From contig CAMLJM010000057.1 of the NCBI GenBank assembly GCA_946480475.1, positions 1-6,024 on the forward strand: DNA of 6,024 nucleotides, given 5' to 3'. This DNA is from an uncultured Alphaproteobacteria bacterium. GTDB lineage: Bacteria; Pseudomonadota; Alphaproteobacteria; Micavibrionales; Micavibrionaceae. This document shows positions 1-5,237 of the stretch, one piece after another; the first letter of the stretch is position 1; each line of letters starts with the position of its first letter. Below the pieces are notes generated by a model. That model was not told where the DNA came from and made no database searches. It was given only the letters and a program-made list of their open reading frames with translations. Both the position numbers and the translations under genes were made by a program.

Positions 1-26
1 TGTTTGCGCACAGCATTCATCCCCCT

Positions 27-54
27 ATTATAGGAAAATAAGCATATTTGTCAA
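27..54 (-). promoter_or_regulatory. Consensus sigma-70 promoter firing leftward
   Basis: Read on the minus strand, there is a perfect TTGACA (49-54), a 16-base spacer and a perfect TATAAT (27-32). The predicted start of transcription is about position 20. An ATG (minus strand, 18-20) begins exactly there, so the transcript could be leaderless, with ATG AAT GCT GTG CGC AAA as its first codons. A second ATG in another frame lies at 14-16. Only 20 bases downstream are visible, so the gene served is unknown and could also be a stable RNA. Confidence 0.75.
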
Positions 55-60
55 GGTAAT

Positions 61-147
61 TCCCTCACCTAAATCCTCTCCCGGCGGGAGAGGACTTGAA
101 GGGCTATAACTCCCTCTCCCCCCGGGAGAGGGGCAGGGTGAGGGGGA
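61..147. repeat. Intergenic palindromic repeat, two nested G+C-rich hairpins
   Basis: Outer arms CCCTCACC (62-69) and GGTGAGGG (137-144) enclose two hairpins. The first has arms TCCTCTCCC (74-82) and GGGAGAGGA (86-94) with loop GGC. The second has arms CCCTCTCCC (112-120) and GGGAGAGGG (124-132) with loop CCC. This CCCTCACC-CTCTCCC / GGGAGAG-GGTGAGGG layout is a common dispersed intergenic repeat type in proteobacteria. It is probably noncoding, non-autonomous and transcribed into a strong RNA fold. It may insulate the leftward promoter from the gene to the right. Open frames crossing it are by-products of its composition. Confidence 0.8.
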
Positions 148-218
148 TGACCTTGCCGCTCTCGCTGAAAAGGCATAAGTTTCTGTCTTTATATCTTCGG
201 CATCTGAAAGGACTTCCC

Positions 219-671
219 ATGGGCGACACAAAAAACACCGTCATGTTACACCGCGTTCTAGCCGCGCCCGTGGAAAAAGTATTCCGTGCCTTTACCGATG
301 CGGATGCGCTGGCGCGGTGGTTGCCCCCGGAAGGTTTTACGGCCAAGGTGGATAGCATGGATGTGCAGGTGGGCGGAAAATATAAAATGTCGTTCACCAA
401 TTTCACCACCGGGCAGACCCATGGTTTTGGCGGGGAATACCGCGAGATCGTCCCCAACCAGCGTCTGGTCTATACCGATATGTTCGACGACCCAAACCTG
501 CCGGGGGAAATTCTGGTCACAATTATCTTCAAGTCCGTGTCCTGTGGGACGGAATTGCGCATCACGCAGGCGGGAATCCCGGATGTCATCCCGCTGGAGT
601 CGTGTTATCTGGGGTGACAACAGTCCTTGCAGTTTCTGGCGAAGTTGGTGGAGCCGGATATTAGGCAGTAA
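219..671 (+). pseudogene. AHSA1/SRPBCC-family protein, interrupted by an in-frame TGA
   Basis: The product up to the first stop is 132 residues (219-617). It shows the AHSA1-like (COG3832-type) START/SRPBCC pattern: an N-terminal strand HRVLAAPVEKVFRAF, then ARWLPPEGF (32-40), VGGKYKMSF (51-59), FGGEYREIVPNQRLVYTD and GIPDVIPLE near the end. Family members continue CYLGW-x-x-SL-x-x-LAKLVE. Here the frame reads CYLG, then TGA (615-617), then QQSLQFLAKLVEPDIRQ and TAA at 669-671. A single TGG-to-TGA change therefore cuts off the C-terminal helix that closes the ligand cavity of this fold, and the downstream codons are still intact. The start at 219 follows an AAAGGA ribosome site (207-212); an ATG at 96 inside the repeat is rejected. 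A weak promoter, TTGCCG (153-158) with TAAGTT (176-181), is possible. The sequence after the stop is so well preserved that the change looks recent. Low-level UGA read-through or a sequencing error remain possible. Confidence 0.82.
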
Positions 672-674
672 AAT
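645..674 (+). promoter_or_regulatory. Possible promoter of the HEPN-type gene
   Basis: TTGGTG (645-650), an 18-base spacer and TAAAAT (669-674) lie over the decayed 3' end of the AHSA1 gene. They would start transcription near 681, about 37 bases before the ATG at 718. The -10 is good (5 of 6) and the -35 is poor (3 of 6). The surrounding DNA is A+T-rich, so chance matches are likely. Confidence 0.3.
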
Positions 675-717
675 ATCTGGAAGTTTTGTCTTACCAAATA
701 AATAAATCAGATAAACC

Positions 718-2049
718 ATGGCTATAAAAACTCCATATGTTCCCCATATTTTTGGTGCTGAGGTTGATAAAAAACTTCGAAACTCAAGGGGATGGCTTAC
801 TGCGGGTGTTGCCTCATCTATTCCATGGCCTTCCTATGATGTATGCATTGTCTATGATAATGAGGAATATTTCCTACGAGGAACAGGAGGAGATAAAGAA
901 ATATCCTCGCCATGTATCACAGTGGCGCACAATACAGACAATGACAATGAAGCTATCGAAAAAATTTATCGTCTGACTTCTGCATTAAGTTGGTTTCATG
1001 ATGGCTATGTAGATGTATCAGGATACATGACAAGTTCTCACCCAATACGTTATGCGTCACGGCATGTTTATTCTTCTATAGGTATTGTTGGAGAGAAAGC
1101 ATTTAATTGTAATCATCTTCCGGTAATTGAAGATGAAAATGCTCGCAGAGCATTAGCCTTTTGGCGCGAAGGAAGAAAACTTGAGCATATTCATGACGGA
1201 TACGCATTCCTCAGTTTTTTTAAAGTTATTGAATCACAGTTTGCAAATAGCAAAAAAAGAACTGATTGGATTACGCTCAATATAGAAAAGCTAACTGATA
1301 AGGCTAAAGAACGTGTAGAATCTCTTAGAGCAGAAGACATTGATGTTAGCAAGCATTTATATGAAAGTTGCCGTTGCGCTGTTGCTCATGCCTCATTAGA
1401 GGGTGTTATTATTGATCCTGATATTGCTGCAGATAAAAGACGATTATCACAAGACTTGGTGATAATTGAGGGGTTGGCTCAACTCTATATTAGCGAAGAA
1501 ATAAAAGTTCCAACGTCTAGATCACTGTATGCCACACGAAACAGATTGGCGCCATGGAATGAATTGTTACCAGCCGAAGTCAGCCAATCTCTCAAGGATG
1601 GCACTGGTAAAATTGAGGATTTAGCTAGTTTTGTTCAGCGCCCTGTTTCTGTCGGGTTGTGGCCTGATGGAATTATATCAGGACTGAAACATATGACTAT
1701 GCATGTTCAGAATTTAGAAAACGGTGAAGTTATACTATCTTTAATAAATGATAGGCAAACGATATGCCTCACGTTCCTTCTTAATTATAAAAATGGAAGA
1801 GCAGAAGCCCTTTTGGAGCATTGTGGTTTGATAAACGGTGCAGAAATAAGTGAAGATGAAGTGAGAACATTCTACACATTCTTTTATAAAACATTTGCTA
1901 ATGGAATTGTTGAGCTGACAATCGAGGGTAAAGAACCAATTGAATGTGAAACATATATTCCGACTAATATAATGATGAGAAAGTCTGTCGAACAGGCAAT
2001 TGAAGATGATGTCAAAAGCTTTCAAGACAGAGTGAGTAAGAATGAGTAG
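718..2049 (+). CDS. HEPN-motif protein of 443 aa, MauJ-like hypothetical
   Basis: The function is not established. Residues 1-120 look like mixed strands (WLTAGVASSIPWPSYD, then YRLTSALSWFHDGYVDVSG). Residues 140-260 look helical (RALAFWREGRKLEHIHDGYAFLSFFKVIE). They carry LYESCRCAVAHASLEG, whose R219-CAVA-H224 is the R-x4-H signature of HEPN domains, which in many relatives form metal-independent RNase dimers. DPD (233-235) and RRLSQDL follow, as I recall from proteins that databases label methylamine utilization protein MauJ. No other mau gene is present, so that label should not be read as a function. Residues 300-443 form a further domain I do not recognise. There is no signal peptide or membrane segment, so a cytoplasmic location is inferred. 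The start is the first ATG after an in-frame TAA (712-714) and has no Shine-Dalgarno. The gene is much richer in A+T than its neighbours: 21 of 60 bases are G or C in 1261-1320, against 38 of 60 in rpoN 3481-3540. Transfer is therefore likely. Confidence 0.8.
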   Translation: MAIKTPYVPHIFGAEVDKKLRNSRGWLTAGVASSIPWPSYDVCIVYDNEEYFLRGTGGDKEISSPCITVAHNTDNDNEAIEKIYRLTSALSWFHDGYVDVSGYMTSSHPIRYASRHVYSSIGIVGEKAFNCNHLPVIEDENARRALAFWREGRKLEHIHDGYAFLSFFKVIESQFANSKKRTDWITLNIEKLTDKAKERVESLRAEDIDVSKHLYESCRCAVAHASLEGVIIDPDIAADKRRLSQDLVIIEGLAQLYISEEIKVPTSRSLYATRNRLAPWNELLPAEVSQSLKDGTGKIEDLASFVQRPVSVGLWPDGIISGLKHMTMHVQNLENGEVILSLINDRQTICLTFLLNYKNGRAEALLEHCGLINGAEISEDEVRTFYTFFYKTFANGIVELTIEGKEPIECETYIPTNIMMRKSVEQAIEDDVKSFQDRVSKNE

Positions 2050-2229
2050 AGGATGAGATTGTGAAAATTGCGCGGGGCGCATTTTCATCCCTCGCGGGCT
2101 CGGGATTCCCGTTCGCTTTCATTACATTTCGCTCCGGGCACCAAAACGCCTGCGCCCGTCTTCGCTCGCGCTACGCCGTGGCTTGTCGTCGAACTCACGT
2201 CGTTCGTAACGAACTCAGCCCCGACCAGC
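2050..2229. other. Noncoding G+C-rich stretch with tRNA T-arm fragments
   Basis: I see no credible gene here. Composition changes sharply just after the HEPN-type stop codon. Ten bases GGATGAGATT (2051-2060) equal 2279-2288 in the tRNA-Ser gene. Eleven bases TCGAACTCACG (2189-2199) equal 2288-2298. In the tRNA these two pieces are adjacent, and both copies are in the same orientation and order. CGAACTCA recurs at 2210-2217, and GTTCG/CGAAC (2202-2206, 2210-2214) forms a small hairpin. This may be the scar of an integration event at the 3' end of the tRNA, but each match is short. Confidence 0.4.
2061..2088 (+). terminator. Imperfect hairpin after the HEPN-type gene
   Basis: Left arm GTGAAAATTGCGC (2061-2073) and right arm GCGCATTTTCAT (2077-2088) pair around a GGG loop with one bulged T and a terminal wobble. 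It lies 12 bases after the stop codon. The right arm contains TTTT but no U-run follows the stem, so this is a weak or non-classical terminator at best. Confidence 0.35.
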
Positions 2230-2270
2230 ATTTATTAAAAAACGCCCATAAAGGGCGCTTTTTAATAAAT
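2230..2270 (-). terminator. Rho-independent terminator of tRNA-Ser
   Basis: Two 18-base arms (2230-2247 and 2253-2270) enclose a 5-base loop. Read on the minus strand all 18 pairs form, one being G-U, with a CGCCC/GGGCG core followed by a T-run. On the plus strand the same position (2242/2258) is an A-C mismatch, so the element is built for minus-strand transcription. Its first base is the last base of the tRNA CCA end. It may also block transcripts arriving from the HEPN-type gene. Confidence 0.85.
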
Positions 2271-2359
2271 GGCGGAGGGGATGAGATTCGAACTCACGAT
2301 AGGTTTGACCCTATGCCCGCTTTCCAGGCGAGTGCCTTAAACCGCTCGGCCACCCCTCC
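2270..2359 (-). tRNA. tRNA-Ser (anticodon GGA)
   Basis: On the minus strand the acceptor arm GGAGGGG (5' end at 2359) pairs with CCCCTCC, followed by discriminator G and an encoded CCA (2272-2270). The anticodon arm is CTCGC, loop CTGGAAA, GCGGG, giving anticodon GGA, which reads UCC and UCU serine codons. A long variable arm, ATAGG/CCTAT, marks the class II serine type. The T arm is GTGAG, TTCGAAT, CTCAT. The gene has its own promoter and terminator, stands alone and looks intact. Its 3' end faces the A+T-rich HEPN-type gene, the side on which tRNA-targeting integrases insert. Confidence 0.96.
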
Positions 2360-2378
2360 ATATATCTGGAAACGCCGG

Positions 2379-2407
2379 AAATTAGCTGCGAATGCGACAA
2401 ATATCAA
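2379..2407 (-). promoter_or_regulatory. Promoter of tRNA-Ser
   Basis: On the minus strand, TTGATA (2402-2407), a 17-base spacer and TAATTT (2379-2384) place the transcript start near 2372. That is about 13 bases before the mature 5' end at 2359, a normal leader length for a tRNA. The -35 is good and the -10 only partial. Confidence 0.45.
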
Positions 2408-2488
2408 GCCTGAAATCGTGAATGCGTGCCCTCTTTCGGAAAAGCGCAATTTCTGCTAGGGTTTCCGGGAATAATGGAGAGTTGATTC

Positions 2489-2842
2489 ATGCCCGGTCCA
2501 GCCAAGTTTTTCTGCGGTTTATTCCTGCTTTGCGCGCTTGCGGCGCTCGGCGCCGATATCTATATCTGGCAGAATTCCAATGATCATCCCTTCACCTTTG
2601 CGGAAACAGGCTATCTGAGCAAGACCTATGCGGCGGAATATCACCAGATGGTGGTCGATGCCTTCACCCCGGAAGTGTTCAACCAGATTTTCCGGCCTAT
2701 CCTGCAGATCCCGGCGGTATTCCTGTCTTTGAGTTTTGCGTGCCTGTCCCTGTGTTTCGGCTTTCTGGCCATGAGCATCAAGGCCAAGACCAAAGGACAG
2801 ATGGCGCCTAAAGGGCAAGGCTTCAAATATAACCGCCGCTAA
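2489..2842 (+). CDS. Small two-helix inner-membrane protein, unknown function
   Basis: The product is 117 residues and I do not recognise the family. Two hydrophobic helices stand out: residues 7-27 (FFCGLFLLCALAALGADIYIW) and about 71-95 (LQIPAVFLSLSFACLSLCFG). Between them lies a polar stretch of about 43 residues with FAETGYLSKTYAAEYH. The C-terminal tail is strongly basic (KAKTKGQMAPKGQGFKYNRR), which by the positive-inside rule puts it in the cytoplasm. The N terminus would then also be inside and the middle loop in the periplasm. The first helix could be a signal anchor. The start is supported by GGAGA (2476-2480), 8 bases before the ATG. It is co-directional with rpoN, with a 77-base gap holding an rpoN promoter candidate, so co-transcription is possible but not shown. 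Codon use matches rpoN, not the HEPN-type gene. Confidence 0.8.
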   Translation: MPGPAKFFCGLFLLCALAALGADIYIWQNSNDHPFTFAETGYLSKTYAAEYHQMVVDAFTPEVFNQIFRPILQIPAVFLSLSFACLSLCFGFLAMSIKAKTKGQMAPKGQGFKYNRR

Positions 2843-2904
2843 GTTCAATTTTAGGCTTTTGGACGGCAAACCACACAGGCCTGGGTGGCCCCCGGCGAGA
2901 TTTA

Positions 2905-2913
2905 TGCTAGAAT
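2905..2913 (+). promoter_or_regulatory. Extended -10 element directly before rpoN
   Basis: TGC-TAGAAT (TGn at 2905-2907, hexamer 2908-2913) is an extended -10 element. No -35 match lies 16-18 bases upstream. With the hexamer ending at -7, the +1 base falls on 2920, the A of the rpoN ATG. No Shine-Dalgarno precedes that ATG, so a leaderless mRNA is predicted. Confidence 0.45.
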
Positions 2914-2919
2914 AAAAGC

Positions 2920-4371
2920 ATGAATCAGAAACTGACCCAGTCGCTTCATCTACGCCAGCAACAGAACCTGGTTATGACCCCGCAAATGCAGCAGGCAGTC
3001 AAGCTGTTGCAGATGTCCAATATCGAATTGCAGGATTTCCTCGATGAGGAAATGGTCCAGAACCCGCTGCTGGAAAAGGCCGAAAACCCGGAACAGGAAA
3101 ACAGCGAAGCCGATTCTGGTAGTGAGGATAGAGGCGATACTGAATCGGATAGCCCCACCTCCGGCACCGATACCGACGCGATAGATGATTTCGATGCGGG
3201 CAATGCCATGGCCAAGGTCGGCGCGGGTGGTTCCAGCAGTTTTATGGATGAATTGCCGTCCTTCGAGGACACGCTGGTAAAGCCGAAAACATTGCGCGAG
3301 CATTTGCTGGAACAATTGCAGATCGACGCCGATACGCCGCTGGAGCGCAGCCTGGGTGCGTTGCTCATTGATCGTCTGGATGAGTCCGGTTACCTGCGCG
3401 AACCGGTGGCGGTTATTGCCGCGCAGCTGGGATGCAATGTCCAGACGCTGGAAAATATCCTGAAGCATTTGAAACGGTTTGACCCGACCGGCGTTTTCGC
3501 AGCGGATCTGTCGGAGTGCCTGGCGTTGCAGCTGGATGAAGCAGGGCAGCTGGATGAACCGATGCACATCCTGCTGAATAACCTGCCCTTACTGGCGCAG
3601 CATGATGTGAAGAAACTGGCGAAATTATGCGGTGTGCAGGAAATTGACATTTCCGATATGGCCGAGCTTATCCGCACGCTCAACCCGCGTCCGTCATCGC
3701 GCTTTGACCATACGGTCGCGCAGACGGCTATTCCGGATGTATTAATGAAGGCGTTGCCGAAATCGGTGGGCGGCGGCTGGCGCGTGGAGCTGAACGCCGA
3801 TACACTGCCGCGTGTGCTAGTCAATCAGGAATATTACACCGAAGTGTCCAAGCGCGCGAAGGACAAGGGTGAGCGGGAATATCTGTCGTCACAACTGGCC
3901 AATGCCAGCTGGCTGGTCAAGGCGCTCGACCAGCGCGCAAACACGATTTTGAAAGTCGCGAGCGAGATTGTCGAGAAACAGGACGGGTTCTTCCTGTACG
4001 GGATTGAATTCCTGAAACCACTGACCCTGCGTGACGTCGCCGAAGCCATCGATATGCATGAAAGCACCGTCAGCCGCGTGACTACGGGGAAATATATAGG
4101 CACGCCGCGCGGCCTGTTTGAACTGAAATTCTTTTTCACGTCCTCGATTGAAGGGGCGGATGGCATCTCCATTTCCTCCGAAAGCGTCAAGGCGCGTATC
4201 AAGGCGCTGACTGATGCCGAGAGCGCGGATGCCATTCTGTCGGATGATGATCTGGCCGATCTGCTGAACAAAGAAGGCATGAATGTCGCCCGCCGCACGG
4301 TCGCGAAATACCGTGAGGCGCTGAATATTCCATCCTCCGTCCAACGCCGCCGGATAAAAAAATCCAAATAG
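2920..4371 (+). CDS. rpoN: RNA polymerase sigma-54 factor RpoN
   Basis: This is the alternative sigma factor that binds -24/-12 promoters and needs an AAA+ activator to open them. At 483 residues it is full length. Region I (1-50) is glutamine-rich with LRQQQNLVMTPQMQQAVKLLQ and holds the activator-interacting segment. Region II (about 52-95) is a very acidic, low-complexity linker. The core-binding region spans about 120-310. The helix-turn-helix is at about 367-398 (LRDVAEAIDMHESTVSRV). The RpoN box ARRTVAKYRE is at 457-466, followed by ALNIPSS and a basic end. ATG 2920 is the only start that keeps region I, because an in-frame TAG lies at 2908-2910. It lacks a Shine-Dalgarno. The usual neighbours lptA/lptB, hpf and ptsN are absent. 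Its stop is one base from the stop of the opposing HIT gene, leaving no room for a private terminator. No key region is missing. Confidence 0.97.
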   Translation: MNQKLTQSLHLRQQQNLVMTPQMQQAVKLLQMSNIELQDFLDEEMVQNPLLEKAENPEQENSEADSGSEDRGDTESDSPTSGTDTDAIDDFDAGNAMAKVGAGGSSSFMDELPSFEDTLVKPKTLREHLLEQLQIDADTPLERSLGALLIDRLDESGYLREPVAVIAAQLGCNVQTLENILKHLKRFDPTGVFAADLSECLALQLDEAGQLDEPMHILLNNLPLLAQHDVKKLAKLCGVQEIDISDMAELIRTLNPRPSSRFDHTVAQTAIPDVLMKALPKSVGGGWRVELNADTLPRVLVNQEYYTEVSKRAKDKGEREYLSSQLANASWLVKALDQRANTILKVASEIVEKQDGFFLYGIEFLKPLTLRDVAEAIDMHESTVSRVTTGKYIGTPRGLFELKFFFTSSIEGADGISISSESVKARIKALTDAESADAILSDDDLADLLNKEGMNVARRTVAKYREALNIPSSVQRRRIKKSK

Positions 4372-4372
4372 C

Positions 4373-4744
4373 TTAGGCTGCGTTTGCGACCATCGGGCCG
4401 ATATGCTTCCCGCCGAGCAGGTGCAGGTGGAAATGCGGGACTTCCTGCCCGCCGTTCACACCGGTATTGGCGATAGCCCGGAAACCGCTGGCCGCCACAT
4501 TTTCATCGGCCGATATTTTGGCCACGGCGCGGAAAAAGGCTTCGATTTCCCTTGCACTGGCGCGGGCGCCGAAATCGGCGATATCGGTATAGGCCCCTTT
4601 GGGAATAACCAGAATATGTGTCGGGGCTTTGGGGGCGATATCGCGGAAGGCCAGCACAAATTCATCTTCATAAAGCGGCGTGCAGGGGATTTCCTTGCGC
4701 AGAATACGGGCGAAAATATTGTTCGGGTCATAAGTGGTGGGCAT
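4373..4744 (-). CDS. HIT-family nucleotide hydrolase, HinT-like
   Basis: This is a histidine-triad protein of 123 residues, the normal size for the Hint branch. Such proteins hydrolyse purine nucleoside phosphoramidates and aminoacyl-AMP in the cytoplasm, usually as homodimers. The N-terminal YDPNNIFARILRKEIPC, then YEDEFVLAFRDIAPKAPTHILVIPK, are typical. The triad is H104-F-H106-L-H108 in GQEVPHFHLHLLGG; by analogy with Hint1 the middle H106 is the nucleophile. ATG at 4742-4744 has AGGA (4752-4755) 7 bases upstream. A -10-like TATAAA (minus strand, 4780-4785) lies upstream without a clear -35. The gene is tail to tail with rpoN, so the two transcripts probably overlap. An overlapping frame starting at 4752 is a shadow. 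The exact physiological substrate cannot be read from the sequence. Confidence 0.95.
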   Translation of the reverse strand: MPTTYDPNNIFARILRKEIPCTPLYEDEFVLAFRDIAPKAPTHILVIPKGAYTDIADFGARASAREIEAFFRAVAKISADENVAASGFRAIANTGVNGGQEVPHFHLHLLGGKHIGPMVANAA

Positions 4745-4858
4745 AAATTCATCCTTTCAAGTCGGAAATGTCATCAAACTTTATAAAAATAAAAGAATCA
4801 ATATGGATTAGGCGCAATTACGATACGATGTGTTTTGCTTTTTGCTTTTCTACGTCTT

Positions 4859-4888
4859 TTGTGATATAAGGAAGTTCTTACATATAAC
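4859..4888 (+). promoter_or_regulatory. Promoter of the HicB-like gene
   Basis: TTGTGA (4859-4864, 4 of 6), an 18-base spacer and TATAAC (4883-4888, 5 of 6) give a predicted start near 4895. The leader would be about 21 bases and would contain the ribosome site GGGAGAG (4904-4910), 5 bases before the ATG. The intergenic region is A+T-rich, typical of a promoter region shared with the divergent HIT gene. Confidence 0.45.
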
Positions 4889-4915
4889 AAGAAAAAACCT
4901 TTTGGGAGAGAATCT

Positions 4916-5227
4916 ATGCCTAGAAACGGGTATTGGATAGAATGCATGCCTTTGGAAGAGGATGTAAGAAAACCGGAGAATGGAGACGATCTTTACAGCG
5001 CCCGCCTTTCTTCGCTGCCAGATGTAAAGGTTGTCGCACCTTCTCCCGATGCGGCTATCGAAAAGCTGCGCGCAAAACTGCGTGCCCTTAACCGTTATTA
5101 CCGTATGTTAGGTAAAGATTTACCCGAGCGTGATAATCCCGTGCGCCCGCCACGTAACTGTCTGGCGGGGCGTGGCTGGATATCCGTTTATGTTCAGATT
5201 GGCGAACAGGAAAATTCACCCGCGTAA
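4916..5227 (+). CDS. Small HicB-like protein, no toxin partner
   Basis: The product is 103 residues. A first strand (YWIECMPLEE) precedes YSARLSSLPDVKVVAPSPDAA, then a helix IEKLRAKLRALNRYYRMLG, then KDLPERDNP and a last strand WISVYVQI (88-95). The order strand, Y-x-A-x-L-x-x-LP, S-x-x-x-A-I helix, G-x-x-LP resembles the partial RNase-H fold of HicB antitoxins and other UPF0150-type proteins. There is no C-terminal DNA-binding domain, and no HicA-type small toxin is adjacent on either strand. It may be an orphan relative with another role. The start has a good ribosome site, GGGAGAG. The gene is convergent with the GNAT gene, with 10 bases between stop codons. A 7-pair G+C hairpin (5146-5152 with 5163-5169) sits in its 3' part. 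The product is real as an open frame; the family call is tentative. Confidence 0.65.
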   Translation: MPRNGYWIECMPLEEDVRKPENGDDLYSARLSSLPDVKVVAPSPDAAIEKLRAKLRALNRYYRMLGKDLPERDNPVRPPRNCLAGRGWISVYVQIGEQENSPA

Positions 5228-5237
5228 GGCACGGCAA

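Noticed and set aside
96..218. Upstream extension of the AHSA1-family gene from an ATG at 96
   Set aside because: These codons come from the palindromic repeat and are arginine-rich without family similarity; the ribosome site and family start support 219.
615..617. TGA as a tryptophan codon (alternative genetic code)
   Set aside because: Tryptophans elsewhere are TGG, and the GNAT gene ends normally in TGA, so this is a single mutation and not a code change.
2061..2459. 132-residue open frame on the plus strand
   Set aside because: It runs through the terminator and antisense to the tRNA-Ser gene, with no ribosome site and no family likeness.
2434..2462. Promoter TTTCGG-17-TAGGGT before the two-helix membrane protein
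   Set aside because: Only 2 of 6 and 3 of 6 bases match; not distinguishable from background.
2946..3824. Long minus-strand open frames opposite rpoN
   Set aside because: They are shadows of a G+C-rich coding sequence; the plus frame is unmistakably RpoN.
4403..4786. 127-residue plus-strand frame opposite the HIT gene
   Set aside because: It is antisense to a clear HIT protein and has no recognisable motif.
5144..5173. G+C hairpin as a terminator of the HicB-like gene
   Set aside because: It lies about 50 bases inside the coding region and has no T-run after it.
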